Origin: CAIQQQ01 sp037445025
Lineage (GTDB): Bacteria; Pseudomonadota; Alphaproteobacteria; Acetobacterales; Acetobacteraceae
Direction: 5' to 3'
DNA length: 64,000 bases
Assembly: GCA_037445025.1 (NCBI GenBank)
Contig: JBBILI010000010.1
Location: 62,001 to 126,000, forward strand
This document shows, piece after piece, positions 26,457 to 35,556 of the stretch. The position numbers and the translations under genes are program-made. The notes under the pieces are model-generated. The model did no database searches and was not told the origin of the DNA. It was given only the letters and a program-made list of their open reading frames with translations. Positions within the stretch are counted from its first letter, which is position 1. Each line of letters starts with the position of its first letter.

Positions 26457-27809
26457 ATGGCGTTGTTCAACTGGCTGTTCGGCCATCGCGAGCCGTTCCA
26501 GACGCTGCCATCGACGGAGGAGGCCGAGCCCGCCGCCGTGGCGCTGCGCGAGCCGCGCGCCGGCACGAGGCGGGAGCCGGTGATCGTCACGCCGTTGCCC
26601 GGCGGCGGGCATGAGCGTGGGGCCGGGCGCAGGCTGGCGCCCGCACGTGCCTTCACGCCGACCCAGCCGAAGCTGGGGCGCCGGCAGATCGTCGGCCGCG
26701 AACCGGAGCTGGCCCGCATTCTCCAGGCGCTCGGCGAGGACCGGGCGCATGTGGTGCTCTACGCCGAGCGCGGCCGCGGCAAGACGTCGCTCACCAACAC
26801 CGTGGTCGAGACGTTGCGCCGCGGCGAGGTGGTGGTGGCGCGGCATACCTGCGACGCCGACAGCACCTTCGACAGCATTCTGCGCGGGCTGATGCGCGAT
26901 CTGCCGGCCTCGCTGCGGGCGGTTGCCATCGGCGCCGCCGAGGGCGAGGGGTGCGAGCAGGTGCTGCCGGACCGGCCGCTGCGCCCGGGTGACATGGTGG
27001 CGCTGCCGCAGCGCCTGGCGGCGCGCAGCCTGGCCTGCGTGGTCGACGAGTTCGACCGTGTGGAGGATCCCGCCACCCGCACGCGGATTGCCGATGCGAT
27101 CAAGCAGCTGTCGGACCGGGACGCTGATCTGCTGCTGCTGATCGTCGGTGTGTCGGACAATCTCGACCAGATCCTGGGACAGCATCCCTCGATCCAGCGC
27201 AACGTGGTCGGCGTGCATCTGCCGCTGTTCTCCGACGAGGACGTGTCGCTGCTGGTGGCCAAGGGGGCGCGCGAGAGCGGGTTCCGCTTCCCGCCCGAGA
27301 TCGTGGCCGGCGTGACGGTGCTGGCGCGGGGCATGCCCTACATGGCGCAGCTGCTGGCGCTGCGCCTGGTGCAGGCGGCGGCGGCGCGGGACGGCACGCT
27401 GGTGTCGGCGGCCGATCTGGCCACGGCGATCGCAGGCCTGCTGGCCGATGCCAATCCCAGGGTGCTGGTGCTGTATTCCGACCTGACGTTGCATGGCCAG
27501 GACAGCGAGAGGGTGACGGCGCTGCGCCGCATCGCCACCGCGCCGCAGGACGCGTGGGGGCGGCTTTCGGTGGTGGAGAGCGAGCAGGGGCAGGTGCGCA
27601 TTGCCGGCCTGCTGGTGCCGCAGGGATGCTGGGCGCGGCTGCAGGCGGCGCAGGTGCTGCACGCTTATGGCGCGGGTTCGGGGCTGTTTGTGTTCGCCGA
27701 GCGCAGCCTGATGCACCACGTGCTGCTGCTGGCGGCGCAGCAGGAGGAGGTCGCGGATCCGGTGCGGGCCAGGCCTTTTGTGATCAGGCCTGTGGTTTCG
27801 ACGGTTTAG
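26457..27809 (+). CDS. AAA/STAND-like ATPase of the exopolysaccharide locus
   Basis: A 450-residue protein with one P-loop ATPase module: Walker A AERGRGKTSL (103-112), Walker B ACVVDEFDR (193-201) and a sensor-like LLLIVGVSDN near 230. The first 70 residues are low complexity after an N-terminal MALFNWLFG. It resembles Orc1/ExeA-like ATP-binding proteins found in some polysaccharide clusters; a precise role is not known. It follows the ExoY-like gene by 38 bp and is probably co-transcribed. Confidence 0.72.
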   Translation: MALFNWLFGHREPFQTLPSTEEAEPAAVALREPRAGTRREPVIVTPLPGGGHERGAGRRLAPARAFTPTQPKLGRRQIVGREPELARILQALGEDRAHVVLYAERGRGKTSLTNTVVETLRRGEVVVARHTCDADSTFDSILRGLMRDLPASLRAVAIGAAEGEGCEQVLPDRPLRPGDMVALPQRLAARSLACVVDEFDRVEDPATRTRIADAIKQLSDRDADLLLLIVGVSDNLDQILGQHPSIQRNVVGVHLPLFSDEDVSLLVAKGARESGFRFPPEIVAGVTVLARGMPYMAQLLALRLVQAAAARDGTLVSAADLATAIAGLLADANPRVLVLYSDLTLHGQDSERVTALRRIATAPQDAWGRLSVVESEQGQVRIAGLLVPQGCWARLQAAQVLHAYGAGSGLFVFAERSLMHHVLLLAAQQEEVADPVRARPFVIRPVVSTV

Positions 27810-27810
27810 C

Positions 27811-27924
27811 GGTTCTTTTTTGAAAAAAAGAACCAAAAAACTTTTGTTCGGCTGACGCCCTCCTCCGGAGAGAGGTCCGCTCAAACGAATGAAAGTCTTT
27901 TGCTTCTTTTCTTCAGAAAAGAAG
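27811..27924. repeat. R1 paired-hairpin repeat
   Basis: The full form of R1: a first hairpin GGTTCTTTTTTG and its inverse (27811-27834) then AAAAAACTTTT, a GC-rich spacer of about 55 bp with CTCCGGAGAG, then GAAAGTCTTTTGC and a second hairpin CTTCTTTTC..GAAAAGAAG (27903-27924). Each half has an A/T tract next to the stem, as expected for bidirectional terminators. It separates the ATPase gene from the next glycosyltransferase. Confidence 0.75.
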
Positions 27925-27949
27925 TCCTTTCTTCCCTGAGGAAATTCCC

Positions 27950-29065
27950 ATGACCATTCAGTTGCTGCTCTGCGCCAGCCTGCGCCTGCTGGTCCGGCTG
28001 CGCTCGCGACCGATCGCCGCTGGCCTGCCGCCGCACGGGGTGGCGCTGTGCGTCTGCGCCTACAACGAGGAGCGGGTGATCCAGGCCAAGGTGGAAAACA
28101 TGCTGGCGCTGCGGGATGTCTGCCCGCAGCTCGAGATCCTGGTCTATATCGATGCCGCGAGCGACCGCACCGCCGAGATCCTGCGCGGCTTCGGCACCGC
28201 GCTGCGCGTGGTGGTCAGCCCCAGGCGCCTCGGCAAGACACACGGCATGAACCAGCTGGTCAGCATGACCTCGGCGCAATGCCTGGTGTTCAGCGACGCC
28301 AATGTGATGTTCGCGCCCGATGCCATTGCGGCCCTGCTGAGCCCGTTCGCCGATCCGGAGGTGGGCCTGGTGTGCGGCTATCTCGCCTTCGACGACGGCG
28401 ACGGCGCCACCGCGACCGCTGCCACCGGCTCAGCCTATTGGCGGCTGGAGGAGGAGATCAAGCGGCTGGAGAGCGCCACCGGCTCGGTGATCGGCGCCGA
28501 CGGCGCGATCTTCGCGGTGCGCCACAGCCTGCACCGCGCGCCGCCGGACGATCTGATCGACGACCTGTACGTCTCGCTGATGGTGCTGTGCGGCGGGCGG
28601 CGCGTGGTGCGGGCCGGCGGCGCGCTGGCGTTCGAGGACCAGGTGTCCCGCCCGGAGGAGGAGTTCAGCCGCAAGATCCGCATCGCCTGCCAGGCGTTCA
28701 ACGTGCACCGCGCGATGCGGGCGGAACTGCGCCATCTCGGCCTGCTGGACCGCTCCAAATACGTCTCGCACAAGCTGCTGCGCTGGTTCGTGGCCTATCT
28801 GCTGGCGGGAAGCGGGATCTGCCTGCTGGCGGCCCTGGCGGCGGCCGGCGCGTGGCTGTGGCTGGCCACGGCGCTGAGCGTGGGGCTGCTGGGGCTGGCA
28901 GCGCTGGCCACCATTCCCGACTGGCGGCTGCTCGCCCTGCGTGCGGTTCTGATGGCCTTTGCCGCCACCGGCATCGGCGTCTGGCAGTCGCTGTGCGGCG
29001 TGCGGTTCCAGACCTGGACGCCGCCGGCCTCGTCCCGCGCCGAGCCCGGCCAGGCCAGCGTGTGA
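27950..29065 (+). CDS. Glycosyltransferase family 2, membrane-bound
   Basis: A 371-residue GT2 enzyme with an N-terminal anchor, the start block VALCVCAYNEERVIQAK, the DxD-like VFSDANVMF, the acceptor block GADGAIFAVR, the acidic pair in DDLYVSLMVL and a basic motif RKIRIACQ. Three C-terminal membrane segments follow. This is the layout of synthase-like GT2 enzymes adding sugars at the inner face of the membrane. The ATG at 27950 follows GAGGAAATT. Its TGA overlaps the ATG of the GT4 remnant. Confidence 0.87.
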   Translation: MTIQLLLCASLRLLVRLRSRPIAAGLPPHGVALCVCAYNEERVIQAKVENMLALRDVCPQLEILVYIDAASDRTAEILRGFGTALRVVVSPRRLGKTHGMNQLVSMTSAQCLVFSDANVMFAPDAIAALLSPFADPEVGLVCGYLAFDDGDGATATAATGSAYWRLEEEIKRLESATGSVIGADGAIFAVRHSLHRAPPDDLIDDLYVSLMVLCGGRRVVRAGGALAFEDQVSRPEEEFSRKIRIACQAFNVHRAMRAELRHLGLLDRSKYVSHKLLRWFVAYLLAGSGICLLAALAAAGAWLWLATALSVGLLGLAALATIPDWRLLALRAVLMAFAATGIGVWQSLCGVRFQTWTPPASSRAEPGQASV

Positions 29066-30070
29066 TGCGGGTCGCCATGATCGATCCGTCGCTGTTCACC
29101 TGGCCCTATGACCGTGCCTTGATGCGGGGCCTGGATGGGCTGGGGCATGACGTGACCCTGCACTCCCGCCTGCCCGAAGCGCGGGACGGCGGCACCGACG
29201 GCCTGCGGCTGGCCGGTGATTTCTACCGCGTCGCCGACAGCCGGGCGGCGCGGGCCCTGCCGCGTCCGCTGCGCCTTGCCGTCAAGGGCCTGGACCATGC
29301 GTGGTCGATGACCCGCCTGCCTGGCCGGCTGCGGCGGCTGCGGCCGGATGTGATCCATATGCAGTGGCTGGCGCTGCCGCTGGTCGACCAGGTTCTGCTC
29401 GGCGCGCTCGCCCGCGTGGCGCCGCTGGTGCTGACGGTGCATGACACCAACCCGTTCAACGGCCATCCCAGCTCCTGGCTGCAGGGCGCAGGCCATGCCG
29501 GCTGCCAGGCCCGGTTCCGCCGGCTGATCGTGCACACCGCGCAGGGGCGCGAACGGCTGATCGCCCAGGGCGCCGCCCCCGCGCGCATCGCCGTTCTGCC
29601 GCACGGCCTGCTGGCCCCTTCCGCCGCGCATGCGCCCGACCCGATGGACCGCACGATCACCTTTCTGCTGTTCGGCAAGATCAAGGAATACAAGGGGGCT
29701 GATGTGCTGATCCGGGCGTTCGGGCTGCTGCCCCCTGCCCTTCAGGCCCAGGCGCGGGTGCGCATCGTGGGCCAGCCCTATATGGATCTGGCGCCGCTGC
29801 AGGCTCTGGCGGCGTCGGCGCAGGTGGCCGGTGGTGGCGTCGGCGATCGGCAGTTTTGCGGAGAGCCTTACGGACGGGGTGCACGGGCATCTGGTGCCGC
29901 CTGACGATGCGGCGGCGCTGGCCGCGGCGCTGGCGCATCTGATCGCGGATCGCGGCTTCGCGGCACGCTGTGCGGCGGCCTCGCACCGGGAAGGCGCCCA
30001 GGTGGCGGATTGGCGGGAGATCGCAGAGTCGACGGCCGCGCTGTATCGGGAGGCGATCGGGGTGGGGTAG
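29065..30070 (+). pseudogene. Glycosyltransferase family 4, internally deleted and frameshifted
   Basis: A GT4 gene whose N-terminal fold is intact (MRVAMIDPSLFTWPYDRALM, then LRPDVIHMQW, LTVHDTNPFNGHPSSW, LFGKIKEYKGADVLIRAFG) up to about residue 250. It then runs out of frame. The C-terminal part is in another frame from VVASAIGSFAESLTDGVHGH (29831) to a TAG at 30070. The segment that should join them, including the ExxGxxxLEAMA-type donor site, is missing, so a deletion that is not a multiple of three has occurred near 29830. The product should be inactive. Confidence 0.75.
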
Positions 30071-30084
30071 GAAGCAAGGAAGGT

Positions 30085-30231
30085 CTTCTTTTCTGAAGAA
30101 AAGAAGCAAAAGACTTTCATACCAACGGTCATGAAGAATGACCTTTGATATCAAACGTTTGAGCGGACCTGTCGCCAGAGGTGTGCGTCAGCCGATGAAA
30201 GTTTTTTGGTTCTTTTTTTCAAAAAAGAACC
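30085..30231. repeat. R1 paired-hairpin repeat with R2 hairpin B inside
   Basis: R1 in the reverse order: CTTCTTTTCTG..GAAAAGAAG (30085-30106) and GGTTCTTTTTTT..AAGAACC (30208-30231) between the GT4 remnant and the convergent Wzy-like gene. After GACTTTC the spacer is interrupted at 30119-30151 by a decayed copy of R2 hairpin B (ATACCAACGGTCAT then ATGACCTTTGATAT). The Wzy-like stop codon lies in the second hairpin. Confidence 0.7.
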
Positions 30232-31187
30232 TCTTGCTTGAGTCTTGCTGTCACCGTCAGCAGCAGCACCACGAACACGATCGGCGGAAACTGCTGATAC
30301 CCGCCGGTGAACAGAAACAGCACCATCACCGGCACCAGCAGCGCACCCTGCACCGCGGTGCGCGACGACCAGGTGAACAGCGCGAGATAGGCGAACAGCG
30401 CCGGCAGCCCGTATTCCACGGAGATCTTCACCGGCGTGTTGACGTCGTAGTCATAGGCCAGAGTCTGCCGCTCGGCGATGCCGCTGCCGATGCCCACCAG
30501 GGCTGCTGCGGGATCCGCCCCGATCACGTCGCCGAGCAGCCAGTACGGCGTCACGAACCGCATATGCCCTGATGTGCCGGGGCGCATCACCTCGTCAAGC
30601 CGGCCGGCGAAAGCGGCGGTGATGTCAGGCGCCAGCAGCACCAGCAGCCCGGCCGCCACGCCAAGCCCGCTTCCGCCCAGGCGGAACGGGGCCGCCACCA
30701 CGAAGGCGGCCAGCACGATCCAGCCGGTGCCGGAGAACGTCACGAGCAGCCCCGCGGCGAACAGCACCAGATTGCGCGGCCGGCGCGTGGTCAGTCCCTC
30801 GATCATCAACCCAAGCGTCATCATCTGCGAGAACACCGACGGCTCGACGAGGAAGCAGCCGTTCGACTTCAGCAGATCGCCGATCCCGGCCGGGATCTGC
30901 AGGTTGTAGCCCTGCTCGAACAGCAGCCAGTCCGGCAGCAGACCGGCAAAGCTGAACACGCGCAGACCCACGAACTGGGCGGCGAACTGCAGCAGACCGG
31001 CAACGGCGATCAGCAGGAAGCACTGGTTGACGGCACGAAAGAACCTGGCCTGGCCGACGGGCTGGGCAAAGCTCACCACGCCGGCGGCCGACAGCAGCAG
31101 GAACTGCAGCATGGACAGCGCGCTGGGCATGCCGGCACCGACCACGCCGGCGGAGCGCCAGGCGAACCCCAGCAGCACCAGCCCCAC
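30219..31187 (-). CDS. Wzy-like polysaccharide polymerase/ligase, 5' truncated
   Basis: A 322-residue protein with about nine membrane segments and the look of O-antigen polymerase/ligase proteins, including a long periplasmic loop with LLKSNGCFLVEPSVFSQMM. Family members usually have over 400 residues; here the first membrane segments are missing, and a stop codon lies a few codons before the GTG at 31187. The break coincides with the 5' end of the truncated outer-membrane barrel gene on the other strand. The last residues KQEVLF and the stop come from R1. Confidence 0.7.
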   Translation of the reverse strand: MGLVLLGFAWRSAGVVGAGMPSALSMLQFLLLSAAGVVSFAQPVGQARFFRAVNQCFLLIAVAGLLQFAAQFVGLRVFSFAGLLPDWLLFEQGYNLQIPAGIGDLLKSNGCFLVEPSVFSQMMTLGLMIEGLTTRRPRNLVLFAAGLLVTFSGTGWIVLAAFVVAAPFRLGGSGLGVAAGLLVLLAPDITAAFAGRLDEVMRPGTSGHMRFVTPYWLLGDVIGADPAAALVGIGSGIAERQTLAYDYDVNTPVKISVEYGLPALFAYLALFTWSSRTAVQGALLVPVMVLFLFTGGYQQFPPIVFVVLLLTVTARLKQEVLF

Positions 31188-31201
31188 CAGCCCGGTCGCA
31201 G

Positions 31202-32416
31202 ATGCTGGACCAGCTGATCACGCCCGATGTTCCCGGCATCGCCGGCGAGCCGGGGGTGACCGTCTCGTCGCGCCAGCGGCCGGATTAGGACCCGCTCGGC
31301 ATCCGCTATGGCGATGTCACCATCCGCCCGGAGCTGCGCGAAAGCCTGGGCTATGACGACAACGTCACCGGCAGCCGGCGCGCCAAGGGCGGCCCGCTGG
31401 TGGAGACCAACGGCACGGTGACGGCGCTGTCGGATCAGTCGCAGGGCAGCCTCGGGGCGCGGCTCTCGGTGGACGATGTGCGCTATCTGACCCGCGCGTC
31501 GCAGTCGTTCACCAACTGGCAGGCGGGCATCGGCGGGACCTATCTGCTCGGGCGCGACACGCTCAGCCTCGGCTTCGATTATTTCAACCTCACCGAGACG
31601 TCCCGCGATCTCGACGTGCCGCAGCTCGACCAGCCGATCGCGTATCGGATCGACATGCTGCGGGCGTCGTACAAGATCAATTTCAACCGGCTCTATGTGC
31701 AGCCCGGCCTCACGCTGGCCTCCTATAGCTACGACAACGGCACGATCGGCGGCCGCACCTATCTGCAGAGCACCCGCAACCGCGTCGTCGTCACGACCAG
31801 CGTGACGCTGGGCTACGAGCTGTCGCCGCGGCGCAACCTGGTGCTGGTCGTGCGCGACGCCAATGCCGACTACGCCAACAGCACGCCAGGCGTGGCCAAG
31901 CCCAACTTCAACGATGTCTCCGTGCTCGGCGGCATCGACTATGACGCCGACGGAATCTGGCGCTTCCGCCTGCTGGCCGGCTATGAGAGCCGTGATTTCA
32001 ACAGCCGCCAGTACAAGACCATCTCGGCCCCCATCGTCGAAGCGGCGGTGATCTGGACGCCGACCGAGCTCACCACCGTCACCGGCAGCGCCACGCGGCA
32101 CATCCAGGATTCGTCTGACGACACCACGGTCGGCTTCACCGAAACGGCGCTCGGCCTGCGGGTGGACCACGAGCTGCTGCGCAACGTGCTGCTGCAGGCC
32201 CATGTGCGCTACGACATCGACGATTACGCGCAGAACCAGGGCAGCCAGAGTCTGGTGCGGGTCGGCGCCGGTGCCACCTGGCTGCTCAACCGCAACATGC
32301 GCCTGGAGGCAAGCGCCGAACACAGCACCCGCACCAGCGGCGGTGTGATCCGTCAGAACGGCTTCGGCGGCTATGACCACAACATCTTCCTCGTCACGCT
32401 GCGCCTGGCGCTGTGA
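31202..32416 (+). pseudogene. Outer-membrane beta-barrel protein (BBP2-like), truncated and with in-frame TAG
   Basis: The frame from 31202 to 32416 encodes a BBP2-type outer-membrane barrel of about 404 codons (IRPELRESLGYDDNVTGS, then alternating beta strands to LVTLRLAL). Two defects are seen. The signal peptide is absent: the frame begins at MLDQLITPDVPG, where mature family members begin. A TAG at 31286-31288 replaces the conserved Tyr of RPDYDPLG. Such barrels accompany polysaccharide export genes in Acetobacteraceae. Without a signal peptide the product could not reach the outer membrane. Confidence 0.75.
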
Positions 32417-32449
32417 TATGTCGGACGGGCAGAGCTGGAAAGGCGCGGG

Positions 32450-32632
32450 ATGGTCAATACCCCGGGTGACACACGCCCGTCCGATACGGCCGCAGCACGC
32501 GAGCCCGCCCCGAAGCCGGAGCCGCGCGGATGGACCCAGCGGCTGGCTCCGTCCGGTGGCCTCATGCTCGGCCTGCTGCTCGGCGCGCTGGTCTGGCTCG
32601 CGGCGTTCACCTTGTGGCGACTGTTCGGCTGA
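32450..32632 (+). CDS. Small single-pass membrane protein
   Basis: A 60-residue open frame, 33 bp after the barrel gene, with AAAGG before its ATG. The first 34 residues are hydrophilic and Pro-rich; the rest is one membrane helix (LMLGLLLGALVWLAAFTLW) ending RLFG. No family is recognised. Its position in the same direction between the barrel and a receiver gene suggests it is real and belongs to the same transcript. Confidence 0.55.
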   Translation: MVNTPGDTRPSDTAAAREPAPKPEPRGWTQRLAPSGGLMLGLLLGALVWLAAFTLWRLFG

Positions 32633-32655
32633 CGCCGCCGCGGCCCGAACCGGTC

Positions 32656-33042
32656 ATGGTGGCTGACGCGCAGGCGGGCGATCTGGCGGGACTGGTCATC
32701 CTGGTCGTCGAGGACGAATATCTGATCGCGGCCGAACTGACGCAGGTGCTGACCGACGCCCGGGCCAGCGTGCTGGGACCGGCGGCGAGCGAGGCGCGGG
32801 CCCGCGCCATCCTGCGCCAGACGCCCATGGTCGATGGGGTGGTGCTGGACATCGATCTCGGTGGCCGCCAGGCCTGGTCGCTGGTCGATGAGCTGGTCGA
32901 AGCCGGCGTGACGGTCGTGCTGGCCTCCGGATACAGCGCGGAGATGATACCGGAACGTCATCATCGGCTGCCGCGATCGGGCAAGCCGGTCGAACTGCAG
33001 ACGATCGCCCAGGCCCTGCGCCACCGGATGGCACGGCGCTGA
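32656..33042 (+). CDS. Stand-alone response regulator receiver
   Basis: A 128-residue receiver domain without an output domain. Key residues are visible: Glu19/Asp20 (VVEDEY), phospho-acceptor Asp65 (VVLDIDLGG), Ser91 (LASGYS) and Lys110 (SGKPVE). Such single-domain receivers are common partners of HWE/HisKA_2 kinases in alphaproteobacteria. It is followed by an AT-rich leader and the damaged HWE kinase. Confidence 0.87.
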   Translation: MVADAQAGDLAGLVILVVEDEYLIAAELTQVLTDARASVLGPAASEARARAILRQTPMVDGVVLDIDLGGRQAWSLVDELVEAGVTVVLASGYSAEMIPERHHRLPRSGKPVELQTIAQALRHRMARR

Positions 33043-33092
33043 CGATTTCCGTCCTGCGTACAGAGGGTCAATATTGCCGTTGAATTGTTAGA

Positions 33093-33115
33093 ATACGTAC
33101 GTAATCGGTACGTAT
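33093..33115. promoter_or_regulatory. Palindrome ATACGTAC-N7-GTACGTAT
   Basis: A perfect 8-bp inverted repeat with a 7-bp centre in the AT-rich gap between the first receiver gene and the kinase remnant. The size and symmetry fit a dimeric regulator site. It may belong to the promoter of the kinase-receiver pair. Confidence 0.4.
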
Positions 33116-33221
33116 GTTATCAAATGTAAGTTCCGTCACGGCGTGAGCCCGATAAGAAAAAACCTCTGACAGCCATCTGGTGTCGGGTTCTGATCGGATT
33201 CATTTCAAGATAGGACGAACG

Positions 33222-35073
33222 ATGGCACGATTGTCGACACCGATGACGACAAGCCAGTCCCCGGCCTCCAGGAACGGCGGTGATCACGGCAAGCAAAGGA
33301 ACAGCAGTGCCTAGACAGCCACCACCAGCGGTTCCGACGGCGATGCAGCCGGGCGCCTTCTCCCTCTCGACCTCGCGGGCCGCGTGGCCGCGCGCTACCT
33401 GCCTAACCACATCGTGGTCGATCAGACCCAGCGGATCCTGGGGCGGTCGCCCGGTGCCGCACGGTTCCTGCGCGGTGGCGGTGCTGCCGGCATGGTGCTC
33501 GACGTCATCCATGGCAGCCTGCGCGACGTGCTGGCGCCGCTGCTGCACGACGCCACCCATGGCAGTCTGCCGGCCCGCGGGCACGGCGCGATGCCGGACG
33601 GCCTGGCCCTGGAGATCGTCGTCGAACGCCTGAGCCAGGACGCTGCCGCGCCGGACGCGTGGGTTATCCTGTTCCTCGAAATACCCCATGCCCCCCCTGC
33701 CCCGCGGCGCGAGCCGCGCCCGGATGGCGGGCGCTTCCGGCGGGTGACGGATCTGGTGCCGGGTGGGGTTGATCTTCCGCATCCGTGACAGCGACGTGGG
33801 GCGCCCGATCCATGACATCGCCACAAGGCTGGCCCACCTGACACCGCAGGATCTCGCCGATGATGCCCGCGCGGTGATGCACAGCCTGCTGCCGCTGGAG
33901 CGCGAGGTCACGCAGACCGACGGCGGCGGGTGGCTGATGCAGATCAGCCCCTATCGCAACCAGGAAGGCGGCGATGACGGGGTGGTGATCAGCTTCATCG
34001 ACATCTCCGAGCGCCGGCTGCGCGAGCAGACCCAGGCGCGGCTGTCCGCCATCGTGCAGTCCTCGCAGGACGGCATCATCAGCCATGACCTGCAGGGCAT
34101 CATCACGAGCTGGAACGCCGGTGCGGAGGCGCTGTACGGCTACACCGAGGCGGAGGCGCTGGGGCAGCCGATGACGTTGCTGATGGATGGCAGCTTCGCC
34201 GCGGAATGGCCCACCATCCTGCGGCAGCTGCGGCAGGGGCAGATGATCGCGCGGTTCGACAGCCTGCGGCGGATGAAGAGCGGGCACATGCTGGACGTGA
34301 CGCTGTCGGTGTCGCCGATCCATGACGAGGGGCGCCACGTGATCGGCGCCTCGGAGGTGGCGCGGGATGTGAGCGACCGCAAGGCGGCGGAGCGCAAGGC
34401 CGGGCTGCTGCTGCGCGAGCTGGACCACCGGGTGAAGAACATCCTGGCCATCGTGCTCGCCGTGGTCACGCAGACGGTGCGGCGCAACCCGTCGCCTGCG
34501 ACCTTCGCCGTCGAGATCGAAGGCCGCATCAAGGCGATCGCCCAGGCGCACAGCCTGCTGACCGAGGCGGGCGAGGGCGAGATGTCGCTGAGCGCGATGT
34601 TCGCCACCGAGCTGACGGCATTCCGCCGCGCGCTGCCGCCGGGCGATCGGGACATCACGGGCTCCGGCACCAATATCGACATCTCCGGCCCCGAGGTGTC
34701 GCTGACCCCGAAGGCGGGCCTTGCGATGGCGATGGCAATTCACGAGCTGGCGAGCAATGCCGCGAAATACGGCGCGCTGTCGGTGCCGGCGGGGCGTGTG
34801 GATGGGCATTGGCGCGTGACCGGACCGGGGATCCGGCGTGTTCTGACCCTGGTGTGGACGGAGCGTGGCGGGCCGCCGGTGAAGGTGCCGATGCGCCGCG
34901 GCTTCGGCACCACGCTGATCGAACAGACCATGGAATATCAGTTCGAATCGCAGGTGTGTCGCGTCTTCGCCCCCGGCGGGGTGGAATGCACCTTCGTGGT
35001 GCCGCTGACCGAGGATGTGGGGCGTCTGCAGGTGACCCATCACGGCGTGGCGGACCACCACCATGGACAGTGA
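33222..35073 (+). pseudogene. PAS-HWE sensor histidine kinase, interrupted
   Basis: The 3' part (GTG 33763 to 35073, 436 residues) is open and encodes the end of one PAS domain, a full PAS domain, and an HWE kinase domain with His222 (ELDHRVKNIL), the N-box HELASNAAKYG, WTERGG and RGFGTTLIEQ. Upstream, the frame from 33222 has a TAG at 33312 and continues to about 33770 with DLAGRVAARYLPNHIVVDQ and RFRRVTDL, then shifts frame. These pieces resemble the part that follows CheR in CheB/CheR-PAS-kinase fusions. The sensor half is therefore broken, although the kinase core could still be made. Confidence 0.65.
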
Positions 35074-35455
35074 CGCCGCGCGGGGGCTGCGTGTTCTTTT
35101 CGTCGAGGACGCGTGGCTGATCGCGGAGATGGTGGCGGGGGTTCTGGTGGACATGGGGTGCGAGGTGATCGGCCCGGTGGCGAGCCTGGCGCTGGCGCGC
35201 ACCGGCGATGTGCAGGCCGCGATTCTGGACGTGACGATTCGCGGCGGCGAGGTGTTCGCTGTCGCCGAGGCGCTGCTGGCGCGCGGCATTCCGTTCATTC
35301 TGGCAACGGGCTATGGGAAATGGTCGCTGCCGGAGAGTTTGCAGGGCCAGCCCTGCCTCAGCAAGCCGTTCATTCTGCCGCAGCTTGAGGCGCAGGTCCG
35401 GTGTCTGGGGGAACGGGTGTGCGACGAGGCGGGAAAGCAAGACCTTCTTTTCTGA
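35063..35455 (+). CDS. Stand-alone response regulator receiver
   Basis: A 130-residue receiver domain with Glu15/Asp16, Asp56 (AILDVTIRG), Thr82 (ATGYG) and Lys101 (LSKPF). It overlaps the HWE kinase by 11 bp and is its likely partner. The last residues (KQDLLF) and the stop codon are encoded by the first hairpin of an R1 repeat, so the repeat defines the C-terminus. Confidence 0.85.
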   Translation: MDSDAARGLRVLFVEDAWLIAEMVAGVLVDMGCEVIGPVASLALARTGDVQAAILDVTIRGGEVFAVAEALLARGIPFILATGYGKWSLPESLQGQPCLSKPFILPQLEAQVRCLGERVCDEAGKQDLLF

Positions 35456-35556
35456 AGAAAAGAAGCAAAAGACTTTCATTCGATTGACCGCACCTGTCCG
35501 AACCGAACCGTGACAACGGATGAAAGTTTTTTGGTTCTTTTTTTCAAAAAAGAACC
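35444..35556. repeat. R1 paired-hairpin repeat
   Basis: Full R1: CTTCTTTTCTG with its inverse (35444-35465), CAAAAGACTTTCATTCG, a GC-rich spacer, then ATGAAAGTTTTTTGG and a second hairpin (35533-35556). It begins inside the receiver gene and supplies its stop codon. Confidence 0.75.

Noticed and set aside
27880..27935. Short open frames reading MKVFCFFSSEKK or FEKKNQKTF at many places
   Set aside because: They are translations of the R1 hairpins, appear in all repeat copies, and have no ribosome sites. They are not a protein family.
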